Of a DNA stretch of 52,979 nucleotides, positions 40,986-50,145 are shown in pieces. Position numbers and translations under genes: made by a program. The stretch covers positions 1 through 52,979 of the forward strand of contig JAGOSM010000005.1 in the NCBI GenBank assembly GCA_018062315.1, given 5' to 3'. The DNA is from Simkaniaceae bacterium. Its GTDB lineage: Bacteria > Chlamydiota > Chlamydiia > Chlamydiales > Simkaniaceae. The notes under the pieces are model-generated. The model saw only the letters and a list, made by a program, of their open reading frames with translations. It was not told where the DNA came from and searched no databases. How positions within the stretch are numbered: position 1 is the first letter of the stretch; each line of letters starts with the position of its first letter.

Positions 40986-42101
40986 ATGCTTAAACGAATA
41001 TCAATGCTTGCAGTCATCCCTTTTGTAAGTTTGATTGCAGATGGAAAAGGAGCCCCAGAGGCCTTTACAGGGAAAATTAATGGAAATGCAGTACGCATGC
41101 GCGCATCAGCTGATGTGGAAAGTCCGATCATCCGAGAATTAAATAAAGATGAGCTTGTCGTTGTCGTCGGTGAAAAAAATGATTTTTACGCCGTGATGCC
41201 TCAAGAGGATGTGAAGGCTTATGTCTTCCGAAGTTTTGTGATTGAAAATGTCGTAGAAGGGGACCGAGTGAATGTCCGTCTAGCCCCTGATAAAGACGCA
41301 CCCGTTATTGCCCATCTCAGCACCGGAGATCACGTCAATGGAAAAGTCTCCCCTGAGCACAATAAATGGCTTGAAATTACCCCCCCAAACAACACCCGCT
41401 TTTTCATTGCAAAAGAATTTGTAGATTTTGCAGGTTCTCCTGAAATGAAAGCAGTTCACGACAAGCGCAAAGTCACAGTACAACAACTGACCGATTCAGC
41501 TCATCTTCTCGTGCAAGCTGAAATGAGAAAGCCTTTTAATGAAATCGATATGGAACATGTCTCTCGCCATTTTGAAACGATTATCGAAGATTATGCCGAT
41601 TTTCCTGCTCAAGTAGAAGTTGCAAAGAAAGCCCTTGCAGAACTGCAGGAAACCTACTTACAACGCAAAATTGCCTATCTTGAAAGCAAAGCTTCTCAGC
41701 TGAATAAAAATATGGCAATGAGAGAAGAAAAATCCACTCCTCAAAATAAAGAACCCTCCATCCTATCGCCTACTGATCGGATGCAAATTTGGGAACCTAT
41801 TGAAGAAGCTCTCTATTTAAGCTGGTCATCTATGCACCATGCAAAAACGATGAAAGATTTCTATGAGGATCAGAAACTCAAAGCAACCACCATTACAGGC
41901 ATCGTTGAATCTTATAAAGATCCTGTCAAAAACAAACCAGGTGATTTTATTCTCAAAGATAAAGACATGACAACTGCCTTTATCTACAGCACATCAGTCA
42001 ACCTACAAGATTATGTAGGCAAACAGCTGACCTTGATCGTATCGGAACGCAATAATAACCATTTTGCTTTCCCTGCCTTCTATGTGCTCGATACTGAATA
42101 G
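40986..42101 (+). CDS. Exported protein with two bacterial SH3 domains (Ctad1-like)
   Basis: A 371-residue protein from ATG 40986, set by GGGAG six bases upstream; a GTG at 40974 is less likely. After a signal peptide (L-K-R-I-S-M-L-A-V-I-P-F-V-S-L-I-A) come two SH3b-type domains: 'G-N-A-V-R-M-R-A-S-A-D-V-E-S-P-I-I' (about 30-85) and 'D-R-V-N-V-R-L-A-P-D-K-D-A-P-V-I-A' (about 90-150), then a helical region. In C. trachomatis the protein at this position relative to phoH, CT017/Ctad1, has two SH3 domains and is an adhesin that binds integrin beta1. Same layout and place suggest orthology; host binding here is inferred. Confidence 0.75.
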   Translation: MLKRISMLAVIPFVSLIADGKGAPEAFTGKINGNAVRMRASADVESPIIRELNKDELVVVVGEKNDFYAVMPQEDVKAYVFRSFVIENVVEGDRVNVRLAPDKDAPVIAHLSTGDHVNGKVSPEHNKWLEITPPNNTRFFIAKEFVDFAGSPEMKAVHDKRKVTVQQLTDSAHLLVQAEMRKPFNEIDMEHVSRHFETIIEDYADFPAQVEVAKKALAELQETYLQRKIAYLESKASQLNKNMAMREEKSTPQNKEPSILSPTDRMQIWEPIEEALYLSWSSMHHAKTMKDFYEDQKLKATTITGIVESYKDPVKNKPGDFILKDKDMTTAFIYSTSVNLQDYVGKQLTLIVSERNNNHFAFPAFYVLDTE

Positions 42102-42121
42102 CACATCCTGTGTTTTATGGG

Positions 42122-42156
42122 AGGGCGAGAGATAATGTCTCGCCCTTTTTCTTTTT
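42122..42156 (+). terminator. Strong intrinsic terminator
   Basis: The stem AGGGCGAGA (42122-42130) pairs perfectly with TCTCGCCCT (42138-42146), has a 7-base loop and is followed by TTTTCTTTTT. It ends the SH3-domain transcript and touches the ATG of the next gene. Confidence 0.9.
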
Positions 42157-44418
42157 ATGCTTACCGTAGACACTATTAAACTTCTGCCTCCAGTTAAGGA
42201 TGATTGCGAACCATTCCCTTTCTTTAATCTAGGATACGACCCCCGATTTTCTCGAATGGAGGGATTGCGCTCCCTTTCTTATCCGGTAACCCCCCTCTAC
42301 GATTTTAAAAAAAACCCTTCTGAATCCACTTTTTTCACATTACACGAAGACATTCAGTTCTATTGTTACCATGCTGCCTGGTCTTCTCTTGGGGAAGACG
42401 ACAGGGCTCCCTTTAATTCAGGAGAACGGGTTGTCCATCAAGATTTTTCATTCCTACTGAGAATTTGCAATCACGAAGGGACTCATTTGATTGACCAGCT
42501 GATTCATATGATCGAGGGAAATCCCCTTCCTTTCACGCCTACAATCTCTACTCGTCTACAAACCCTCTTTCACTGTCAAATAACAGATCCCCCTCTTAGC
42601 AGAAAGGAGAACGTCACCCTCCCTTCCCCTATTTCAGTCTATGAAATAAGCCTTGTTCCCCCCGAACTTTATCATCAAGGATGGCGTCTTCTGACAGATC
42701 ATTTGCTTATTTCTTCTGATTACCCCGAATGGATGATTGAGAAAAGTGATTCCTACCCAGAAGCCCCTATTCATATGATCGAATCCATTCGAGCACTTGA
42801 AGGAGACTATCTCCTCCCCACTCAGAGACTCGTCTCCTATGAAGGGAAAAAAGTAGTGATGACTTCCCGTTTTCATCTATCTCCCCTAGAAAACCAACTC
42901 CCTTTACTCACTCAAAGAGAGGGAGAGCACCTTGCCCTTTCTTTAAAACGGCTTATTCTACAAACGGGCTACTCCCCTTCCAAATTTTCCGATGCCCTGG
43001 CTCTACTAGATGGAAAATGGGTCATTCGATGTGGATCATCCCCTTCCTGCGACATTCCAGCAACCTTAAAAAGGGGAGCAAGGGAGCTCTCCTCCCTCTC
43101 CCCCTTTTTTAGACTTCTTTTTCCTAAATTTTCTGTCGATACAGTTCCCTTGATTCGAACGGATGTACAACCCCCACTTCCCACTGAAGAAGACAAAGCC
43201 CTTTGCCATTCCTTCCGCGTTGTTCATGTTACCTACGAATATGGAGCGAGTTCGTTTGCAGGACTTGGAGTTGCCGTCACAGGGCTAACAGAAGAACTGA
43301 GTCACCACGTAGCTCACCAACTGATCCTATGTCCTTCCTTCCCTTTTATACCCGACACTACACCACCTGAAGTGATTCCACTCGGCTCATTTGAAGACAT
43401 TGCAGACCAGAAAATGATGTATCAAGCGCTAACTCCAGATATCGTTCATCGATTCTCTCTCGCTGTACGAGACTATCTCCTCTCTCACTCCTCCGATTAC
43501 GATGCTATTTTTTTTCACGACTATCATGGAGCTCAATATTTACATACCCTTGGAGAGGATAAAATTAAAATTGCGGTCGTACACAATCACCTACATTGGG
43601 GAGATATAGCAAGAACCGCTCTTTCTCATGTCAGCGCAACCATCTGCGTCTCTCCTCAATTTGCCATTGAAGCTCAAAGTGCCTTTGGCCATGGATTGCA
43701 ACCCTTTTTTCACAACACACCCCAACTTTTTGGCATTGAAAATGGAGCTCATTGCATTAACCCTTTATGGAATGGTCTCGATCTTCGCACTCAAACAAAA
43801 TCAGAACTCCTCGCTCTTGCCAACACCTACCTTAAAGAAGAAGGCTACCCTCTCCTTCCAGAAGACAAGAAATTTATTGTTGCGATTCAGAGATATGATA
43901 CCTATCAAAAATGGATTGAAGCCCTTGCCAGCGTTCAAGAAGTTGTCGAAGAAAGAGAAGATGCCTTTTTTATTTCTTTGGGAATAAGTGAAGATCTCGA
44001 AGCTTCTTCTATTTTAGATCGGTTAGAAGGGAGAAAAAACAACTGGATCACTCGAGGCCGCCCGGGCATCGAAGAAAGTAAATTAATCCAACAAGCGATA
44101 GGTCCCCTCCTTCGTTATCTAGCTCACCTCACTGTGATTCTTTCTCGTACTGAAATGGGAGGACTTGTTGTGCACGAAGCAAATAGCTGCGGCTCTGCTG
44201 TCATTGCCACAAAAACAGGAGGCCTTATGAATAGTGTCATCCATGGAGAGAATGGATTTCTGACAGATCTGAATCCTAAAGCAGTCAAAGGGGCGATTCA
44301 TCAAGGTTTAGATGCTGAATGGGACAGATCCTATCTCATGAACCGCCCTCTCAACCATACCTGGAAACAGCAAGTGAATTATTACCTCACCGTTCTCGCT
44401 CATACCTCTTCTGTTTAA
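42157..44418 (+). CDS. Large glycosyltransferase, glycogen-synthase-like C-half
   Basis: A 753-residue protein. The C-terminal ~400 residues look like a GT-B enzyme of the glycogen/starch synthase kind: 'V-V-H-V-T-Y-E-Y-G-A-S-S-F-A-G-L-G-V', 'I-F-F-H-D-Y-H-G-A-Q-Y', 'V-H-N-H-L-H-W-G-D-I', 'I-E-N-G-A-H-C-I-N-P-L-W-N', and the nucleotide-sugar region 'S-R-T-E-M-G-G-L-V-V-H-E-A-N-S-C-G-S-A-V-I-A-T-K' (E-x7-E style). The first ~345 residues are of no known type. The ATG sits right after a terminator T tract with no ribosome site. The true substrate is uncertain. Confidence 0.65.
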   Translation: MLTVDTIKLLPPVKDDCEPFPFFNLGYDPRFSRMEGLRSLSYPVTPLYDFKKNPSESTFFTLHEDIQFYCYHAAWSSLGEDDRAPFNSGERVVHQDFSFLLRICNHEGTHLIDQLIHMIEGNPLPFTPTISTRLQTLFHCQITDPPLSRKENVTLPSPISVYEISLVPPELYHQGWRLLTDHLLISSDYPEWMIEKSDSYPEAPIHMIESIRALEGDYLLPTQRLVSYEGKKVVMTSRFHLSPLENQLPLLTQREGEHLALSLKRLILQTGYSPSKFSDALALLDGKWVIRCGSSPSCDIPATLKRGARELSSLSPFFRLLFPKFSVDTVPLIRTDVQPPLPTEEDKALCHSFRVVHVTYEYGASSFAGLGVAVTGLTEELSHHVAHQLILCPSFPFIPDTTPPEVIPLGSFEDIADQKMMYQALTPDIVHRFSLAVRDYLLSHSSDYDAIFFHDYHGAQYLHTLGEDKIKIAVVHNHLHWGDIARTALSHVSATICVSPQFAIEAQSAFGHGLQPFFHNTPQLFGIENGAHCINPLWNGLDLRTQTKSELLALANTYLKEEGYPLLPEDKKFIVAIQRYDTYQKWIEALASVQEVVEEREDAFFISLGISEDLEASSILDRLEGRKNNWITRGRPGIEESKLIQQAIGPLLRYLAHLTVILSRTEMGGLVVHEANSCGSAVIATKTGGLMNSVIHGENGFLTDLNPKAVKGAIHQGLDAEWDRSYLMNRPLNHTWKQQVNYYLTVLAHTSSV

Positions 44419-44423
44419 AGAAA

Positions 44424-44646
44424 AACGATAAGAACGATTTGAAGGATATGAACGATAGGAATGATAGGAATGATAGGAATGATAGGAATGATAAGAATGA
44501 GCTGGTGCGTTTAGCTTATTTCTTTTTCATCATTCATATCGTTATATCCTTCAAATCGTTTTTCCCGTTATTTTATCCCTGGGCAAACAAATTTTCAAGT
44601 ATTTCATAAGATCAAGGACTTGCAATGCCTTTATTGTCATGTACAA
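44424..44646 (-). repeat. Half copy of the 449-bp element with a 9-bp tandem repeat
   Basis: Read on the minus strand it begins TTTGTACATGACAATAA (44646-44630) and follows the left half of the element at 14514: ACTTGAAAATTTGTTTG, CCAGGGATAAAA, ACGATTTGAAGGATATAACG, AATAAGCTAAACGC. The ACGATTTGAAGGATAT segment occurs again inverted at the other side, forming a hairpin. In the stem, AGGAATGAT is repeated four times exactly at 44457-44492. The right-hand terminal repeat is missing. Confidence 0.75.
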
Positions 44647-44653
44647 AGAGTGT

Positions 44654-45406
44654 TTAAAGGTCATGGGGCATAAAAATCGAAAGACTCCACCCGATCAGTA
44701 GATAACTAAAAGAAACAACAACAGCCATTAAAGGGAAAAAGTAAAGCATCCCATACAAAAGAGCGAGAGCAATGCCCACTGTTCCCATCATCCACTGAAG
44801 AGATGGAACTTTCATATGAAGCGCCTTTAAGCTCGGAAAACGCCACTTACTGACCATTAAATAAGATAAAAGAAGCATAATCCCAATCAAAATCAAGGTA
44901 GTGGCTGTAAGACTAAGATCTACCCATCCTTTAAAAAGGGGAGAGTAAAGGAATAAATTCGCAGAGACTGCACACGCAGCTGCCGCAGGAATCGGCAACC
45001 CCTGAAAATTTTTCTCCACATCTTCCTCAACTGTCACACTAAATCTCACAAGACGCAGCACCCCCCCAATCGTAAATAACATCGCTGTTAAAACAGAGAA
45101 AAAGGCAAGGGGACTTAAAACTTCTAGAGCAAGAACTCGTAAAAATAAAACAGAAGGAGCTACCCCAAAAGAAATCGCATCTGCTAGAGAATCAAACACA
45201 AGACCAAATTCACTTTCTGCATGCATCAATCTCGCGACAGCCCCATCTAAAACATCGGCAAGCGCCGCCATCAAAAGCAATAATGAAGCCCCATGTAATA
45301 ATTGATAAGGACCTACAAACTTTAAATTCGCCTTAAAGATTACAAATAATCCACAAGCTAGACCAAACGAAGTAATCATATTGGGAACAAGATTCATACG
45401 CTTCAT
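44654..45406 (-). CDS. pssA: CDP-diacylglycerol-serine O-phosphatidyltransferase
   Basis: A 250-residue polytopic membrane protein. The CDP-alcohol phosphatidyltransferase motif D-x2-D-G-x2-A-R-x(n)-G-x3-D-x3-D is intact: 'D-V-L-D-G-A-V-A-R' and 'F-G-L-V-F-D-S-L-A-D-A-I-S-F-G-V-A-P'. The latter continuation is typical of PssA. The start 'P-N-M-I-T-S-F-G-L-A-C-G-L' also fits. It makes phosphatidylserine, the precursor of phosphatidylethanolamine. No ribosome-binding site is evident before the ATG. Confidence 0.88.
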   Translation of the reverse strand: MKRMNLVPNMITSFGLACGLFVIFKANLKFVGPYQLLHGASLLLLMAALADVLDGAVARLMHAESEFGLVFDSLADAISFGVAPSVLFLRVLALEVLSPLAFFSVLTAMLFTIGGVLRLVRFSVTVEEDVEKNFQGLPIPAAAACAVSANLFLYSPLFKGWVDLSLTATTLILIGIMLLLSYLMVSKWRFPSLKALHMKVPSLQWMMGTVGIALALLYGMLYFFPLMAVVVSFSYLLIGWSLSIFMPHDL

Positions 45407-45463
45407 ATCAAACTAGCATATCAGACCCTTGATTTTCTGTAGGTTGAAAATTTTCGATTTTTC

Positions 45464-45491
45464 TTGTAGACAAATTGGGATGAACTACAAT
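45464..45491 (+). promoter_or_regulatory. nrdAB promoter
   Basis: TTGTAG (45464-45469), a 16-bp spacer and TACAAT (45486-45491). The -10 hexamer lies inside the first NrdR box. The start codon of nrdA is 52 bp further on. Confidence 0.6.
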
Positions 45492-45532
45492 ATATAGTGT
45501 ATTCAAGAAGACACATCTACAACATATAGTTT
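45485..45532 (+). promoter_or_regulatory. Tandem NrdR boxes
   Basis: Box 1 CTACAATATATAGTGT (45485-45500) matches the NrdR consensus ACACAATATATAGTGT at 14 of 16 positions. Box 2 CTACAACATATAGTTT (45517-45532) matches at 12. They start 32 bp apart, about three helical turns, which is the spacing known for NrdR operators. Box 1 covers the -10 element, so repression when nucleotides are plentiful is expected. The nrdR gene itself is not in the window. Confidence 0.8.
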
Positions 45533-45543
45533 AACGGAGAAGT

Positions 45544-48500
45544 ATGACAACCACAGAGATGACCTTTACGATCGTCAAAAGAAATGGACAACTTGCTCCC
45601 TTTCAAAGGGAACGGATCCAAAATGCCATCGAAGCTGCCTTTCGGGACACAAAAAAAGTTCCAAAAATGGAAAAGCTTTCTGAAGATCTCAAGCTCGCCA
45701 TTCATGAAATTACCAATTCTGTCGTAGACAGAATCTCAGAGCTTGCTAAAAAAGGGGTCACCATCACTGTTGAGGGAATTCAAGACCTTGTGGAAGTCAC
45801 CCTCATGAAAAACGATCATCACGATGTGGCAAGAGATTATATTATCTACCGGGATCAACACAAAGCACTGAGAGAAGATTCTCCGAATCACATTTTAATT
45901 TATCGTCCCGGTTCTGAAGACCCTGCAAAATTTAATCCTATCAAAATTGCCTCTTCTATTGAACAACTCCTGCGTCTTGATGAAGAAGTGGATGGCCCCT
46001 CCCCTATAGAAGTGGTAGACGCTGTCAACCTTTTGACACAAAATGTCATTTCTCATGTTGTCAATCTGCATAAAGCAAGTGAAAAAATCCACATTCACCA
46101 CCTTCAAGATTTTATTGAAAATGAACTCATGAAAGAAGGTTTTTTTACTGCAGCAAAAGGATATATTCTCCTTAGAGCAGAAAAAGGAATGTTATCTCCT
46201 CCTAAACCGAAAGAAAAAAAACTGCTTAAAAAAGGGAGAAGCTTTCAGTACACAGACAAGAAAGGGCTCCTCAAAACAACTAGTGAAGGAGAGCTTCTCG
46301 ATCTTTTTGAATTTGTATGCCGCAATCTCAAGGAAGTGAGTGCGACTGAACTTTTTGAAGCCTCTCTCCTCAACTTTTATGAAGGGATGAAGGAGCATGA
46401 AATCGACACAGCTCACATCATGGCAACAAAATCCAAGATTGAATTTGAGCCCACGTATTCAAAAGTAGCGGCACGCCTTCTTGTAAATATTCTTTACCGA
46501 GAGTCTGTTGGGATTGGGGCAAATCACCCTCAACTTGAAGAAAAACACCGCGCCTATTTTTCAGAGTACCTCCATCACGGGATCAAAATTCACCGCCTTT
46601 CTCCAAAACTGCTCGACTTTGATCTAGACCTTCTTTCTAAAGCCCTTAAACTTGAGAGAGATGATGAATTCCTCTATCTCGGCCTGCAAACCCTTTACGA
46701 TCGCTATTTTATCCATGATGAAGGACGTCGCCTTGAAACACCCCAAATTTTCTTCATGCGGGTTGCGATGGGACTCTCCCTTAATGAAGAGAACAAAAAT
46801 GAAAAGGCGATTGAATTTTATGATATCCTTTCAACTTTCCATTACATGGCAAGCACCCCCACCCTCTTCAACGCGGGGACGCTCCATTCTCAACTCTCCT
46901 CATGCTATCTTTCCACTACAATGGATGATTTGCATCACATTTTTAAAATCATTGCCGATGATGCTCAACTTTCCAAATGGGCCGGCGGTCTTGGCAATGA
47001 CTGGACCAACGTCAGAGCCACAGGAGCTTCCATTAAAGGAACCAATGGAGAGAGCCAGGGTATTATTCCTTTTCTTAAAGTGGCTAATGACACTGCTGTT
47101 GCCGTCAACCAAGGGGGCAAAAGAAAAGGGGCCATGTGTGCTTACCTAGAAACCTGGCACCTCGATATTGAAGACTTCCTTGAACTGAGAAAAAATACAG
47201 GAGATGAAAGACGCCGTACTCACGATATGAATACTGCCAACTGGATCCCTGATCTTTTCATGAAACGTTTACATGAGAGTGGGACATGGACCTTGTTTAG
47301 CCCCGATGAAGTAAGGGACCTCCACGATCTTTACGGCATGGCTTTTGAAACTCGGTATGTCGAATATGAAAAAATGGCGCTAGAAGGAAAACTCCGCAGA
47401 TTTAAACAAGTGGAAGCTCTTGATCTTTGGCGTAAAATGCTTTCCATGCTCTTTGAAACAGGGCACCCTTGGATTACCTTTAAAGATCCCTCCAATATCA
47501 GATCCCCTCAGGATCATATGGGAGTGGTTCACAGCTCTAACCTTTGCACTGAGATTCTTCTCAATACCTCGATTGATGAAACTGCAGTTTGCAACCTAGG
47601 GTCTATTAATCTTGCCATGCACATGACGAATGGAAGACTTGATGAGGCTAAACTTTCAAAAACGGTGAAAACGGCTATCCGCATGTTGGATAACGTCATT
47701 GACATCAATTTTTACCCCATTGAAGAAGCGAGAAATTCTAACCTCAAGCACCGTCCTATTGGACTTGGTATCATGGGATTCCAAGATGCCCTTTATATGC
47801 AAGGGGTCAGCTACGCTTCTCATGAGGCGGTAGAATTTGCCGATGCTTCAATGGAAATGATCTCCTACTATGCGATTTTAGCTTCAACAGAACTCGCTAA
47901 GGAAAGAGGTTCCTACACTTCCTATAAAGGATCAAAGTGGGATAGAGGTCTTCTTCCTATCGACACTGTCCCTCTTGTTGAAAAAGAGAGGGGGGGCTAC
48001 TACGAAGTGGATCGCGCCACACGTATGGACTGGAAAAAGGTCAGGGCAGCCATTAAACAACATGGAATGAGAAATTCCAATACAATGGCGATTGCTCCGA
48101 CAGCAACGATCGCCAATATTGTCGGAGTGACTTCGTCGATCGAGCCTACGTATAAAAACCTTTACGCGAAATCCAATCTTTCAGGAGAATTCACAGTTCC
48201 GAATACCCACCTCATTCAAGCCCTTAAAAAAGAAGGGTTATGGGATGCGGATATGCTGGACGATCTTAAATATTTTGATGGAGTTTTAACTGAAATTAAG
48301 AGGATTCCCGATACCCTTAAAAATCAGTTCCTCACCTGTTTTGAAGTGGCTCCTGAATGGATTATTGAGTGTGCCTCGCGCAGACAAAAATGGATAGATA
48401 TGGGACAGTCGCTTAACCTCTATCTGTTCTCTCCAAGTGGAAAAAAACTCGATACCATGTACCGACTTGCATGGTTAAAAGGGTTAAAAACCACCTACTA

Positions 48501-48672
48501 TCTCAGATCCCTTGGGGCAACCCAGATTGAGAAATCAACAACAGATATTAATAAAAGAGGATTCCAGCCTCGGTGGATGAAAAATGAATCCCCTTCTGCT
48601 AGAATCCAAGTTCAACGCACCGCAAAACCCACAAGCACGCAAACCGAAGAAGGGTGCGAAAGCTGCCAATAG
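45544..48672 (+). CDS. nrdA: Ribonucleoside-diphosphate reductase class I, alpha subunit
   Basis: A 1042-residue R1 subunit, longer than E. coli NrdA (761) because of an N-terminal extension, as in Chlamydia. Two ATP-cones are visible: residues about 7-100 ('[16 protein letters not shown]') and about 120-215 ('I-L-I-Y-R-P-G', '[10 protein letters not shown]'). A further cone-like segment may follow. Catalytic parts: 'N-L-C-T-E-I', '[10 protein letters not shown]', '[17 protein letters not shown]' and the C-terminal redox pair C-E-S-C. GGAG lies four bases upstream of the ATG. Controlled by NrdR boxes. Confidence 0.96.
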   Translation: MTTTEMTFTIVKRNGQLAPFQRERIQNAIEAAFRDTKKVPKMEKLSEDLKLAIHEITNSVVDRISELAKKGVTITVEGIQDLVEVTLMKNDHHDVARDYIIYRDQHKALREDSPNHILIYRPGSEDPAKFNPIKIASSIEQLLRLDEEVDGPSPIEVVDAVNLLTQNVISHVVNLHKASEKIHIHHLQDFIENELMKEGFFTAAKGYILLRAEKGMLSPPKPKEKKLLKKGRSFQYTDKKGLLKTTSEGELLDLFEFVCRNLKEVSATELFEASLLNFYEGMKEHEIDTAHIMATKSKIEFEPTYSKVAARLLVNILYRESVGIGANHPQLEEKHRAYFSEYLHHGIKIHRLSPKLLDFDLDLLSKALKLERDDEFLYLGLQTLYDRYFIHDEGRRLETPQIFFMRVAMGLSLNEENKNEKAIEFYDILSTFHYMASTPTLFNAGTLHSQLSSCYLSTTMDDLHHIFKIIADDAQLSKWAGGLGNDWTNVRATGASIKGTNGESQGIIPFLKVANDTAVAVNQGGKRKGAMCAYLETWHLDIEDFLELRKNTGDERRRTHDMNTANWIPDLFMKRLHESGTWTLFSPDEVRDLHDLYGMAFETRYVEYEKMALEGKLRRFKQVEALDLWRKMLSMLFETGHPWITFKDPSNIRSPQDHMGVVHSSNLCTEILLNTSIDETAVCNLGSINLAMHMTNGRLDEAKLSKTVKTAIRMLDNVIDINFYPIEEARNSNLKHRPIGLGIMGFQDALYMQGVSYASHEAVEFADASMEMISYYAILASTELAKERGSYTSYKGSKWDRGLLPIDTVPLVEKERGGYYEVDRATRMDWKKVRAAIKQHGMRNSNTMAIAPTATIANIVGVTSSIEPTYKNLYAKSNLSGEFTVPNTHLIQALKKEGLWDADMLDDLKYFDGVLTEIKRIPDTLKNQFLTCFEVAPEWIIECASRRQKWIDMGQSLNLYLFSPSGKKLDTMYRLAWLKGLKTTYYLRSLGATQIEKSTTDINKRGFQPRWMKNESPSARIQVQRTAKPTSTQTEEGCESCQ

Positions 48673-48682
48673 AGGAGATAAA

Positions 48683-49696
48683 ATGACCCGATTTACAAAA
48701 GACCAAAAAAGACTAATCAACTGTAATACAGTAGATGTGAATCAACTCATGCCCCTTAAATATAAGTGGGCATGGGAACATTACTTGAATGGATGCGCTA
48801 ACCATTGGATGCCTCAAGAGGTACCTATGGCGAAGGATATCGAGCTCTGGAAGTCGAATAAGCTCACAGAAGCAGAAAGACATCTGATTCTTCGCAATCT
48901 CGGTTTTTTTTCCACTGCTGAAAGCTTGGTTGCAAACAACATTACCCTTGCAATCTACCAGCATGTGACGAATCCAGAAGCACGTCAATACCTCTTAAGA
49001 CAAGCTTTTGAAGAGGCGATCCATACTCATACCTTCCACTACATTGTGGAGTCTCTTGGATTAGATGAAAGCCAAGTCTTCAACATGTACCATGAGATCC
49101 CCTCGATTAAAGATAAAGATCAATTTGAGATGAGACTCACCTCAGATGTGGTCGCAGGGAATTTTTCGACCTCCACTTTTGAAGGAGCTCAAAAATTTCT
49201 TGAGAACTTGATTGGCTTCTACATCATTATGGAAGGGATTTTCTTCTATAGTGGCTTTGCCATGATCCTCTCTCTCCATAGACAAAATAAAATGACAGGG
49301 ATCGGAGAGCAGTTTCAGTATATCTTAAGAGATGAAACGATCCACCTCAACTTTGGTATCGATTTAATCAATGGGATTAAAGAAGAAAATCCAGAGCTTT
49401 GGTCTCCCGATTTTCAAAATCACATCATTGAGACGATTGATCAAGCTGTTGAATTAGAAATTCGGTATGCAGAAGATTGCCTTCCAAAAGGGATTCTTGG
49501 ATTAACCGCTCCGATGTTTAGGGAATATACCAAGTATATTGCAGATCGCCGCCTAGAACGGATAGGTCTCCCCCTTCAATACAATGCATCCAATCCTTTC
49601 CCTTGGATGAGTGAAACAATCGACCTTGGCAAAGAAAAGAACTTTTTCGAAACAAGAGTCAATGAGTACCAGTCCTCTGCCAGCCTAACCTGGTAA
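48683..49696 (+). CDS. nrdB: Ribonucleoside-diphosphate reductase beta subunit, class Ic (Phe at radical site)
   Basis: A 337-residue R2 subunit from ATG 48683 (AGAGGAG six bases upstream), ten bases after the nrdA stop. The metal ligands are present: E80, E111, H114, E184, E218 and H221. The residue that is Tyr in ordinary R2 proteins is F118, in '[10 protein letters not shown]'. This is the class Ic pattern of C. trachomatis NrdB (F127), where a Mn/Fe cofactor replaces the tyrosyl radical. The offset of nine is the same for every ligand. The metal use here is inferred from that match. Confidence 0.96.
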   Translation: MTRFTKDQKRLINCNTVDVNQLMPLKYKWAWEHYLNGCANHWMPQEVPMAKDIELWKSNKLTEAERHLILRNLGFFSTAESLVANNITLAIYQHVTNPEARQYLLRQAFEEAIHTHTFHYIVESLGLDESQVFNMYHEIPSIKDKDQFEMRLTSDVVAGNFSTSTFEGAQKFLENLIGFYIIMEGIFFYSGFAMILSLHRQNKMTGIGEQFQYILRDETIHLNFGIDLINGIKEENPELWSPDFQNHIIETIDQAVELEIRYAEDCLPKGILGLTAPMFREYTKYIADRRLERIGLPLQYNASNPFPWMSETIDLGKEKNFFETRVNEYQSSASLTW

Positions 49697-49751
49697 GACC
49701 TACTTTAGTGAAAGCTCCCGTAGACAACGATAATAAAGAAAATTTAAAATC

Positions 49752-50145
49752 GGTTACGGTTACGGGAGCGGTTACGCTTACGGAAATAAAACGCGGAGAC
49801 GGAGACATACTTTTACCCACAACTTTTTTTGACAGAAAATTCTGGTTCTGCAGCCATCTTTCATCTTGTAGGATGGTAGTAAATAGATAAAATATTTAAA
49901 GCATGGGATCTAATAAGGGTCTCGGTGAGCTCGGTGTGCTCGGTGGTAAATTTTCGAAACGCTGGGAAAGGGAATACGATCATTGCAAAGAAATGGTTAG
50001 CATAGGTTGCTCATCCATATATGTGATAAAGATAACCAAGGGGAACACCGAGGTCACCGAGGGGGACCCCAAGAAACCATGTTGATGCAGAATAAAAGGC
50101 TGGAGAGACAGGGAGGCGCAGAAAAAATGACAAACTCTCAATTCT
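49752..50145. repeat. Intergenic mosaic of short tandem repeats
   Basis: Four pieces lie in a gap without a supported gene. A run of six-base units (GGTTAC-GGTTAC-GGGAGC-GGTTAC-GCTTAC) spans 49752-49781. AACGCGGAGACGGAGAC is at 49790-49806. Three 9-mers, CTCGGTGAG CTCGGTGTG CTCGGTGGT, are at 49921-49947, and their inverted counterpart CACCGAGGT CACCGAGGG is at 50046-50063. A GGCGCAGAAAAAATGACAAA tail (about 50109-50130) is shared with 10326-10380. Small frames crossing these units are artefacts. Confidence 0.7.

Noticed and set aside
44457-44492. CRISPR array
   Set aside because: The repeats are 9 bp and contiguous, with no spacers. No cas genes are in the window.
45895-47149. Frames inside nrdA on both strands (for example 46652-47149)
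   Set aside because: nrdA covers the region with full catalytic motifs; these are shadow frames.
49752-49783. Telomere-like or origin-like GGTTAC repeats
   Set aside because: Only five imperfect units, no DnaA boxes, and no replication gene nearby.
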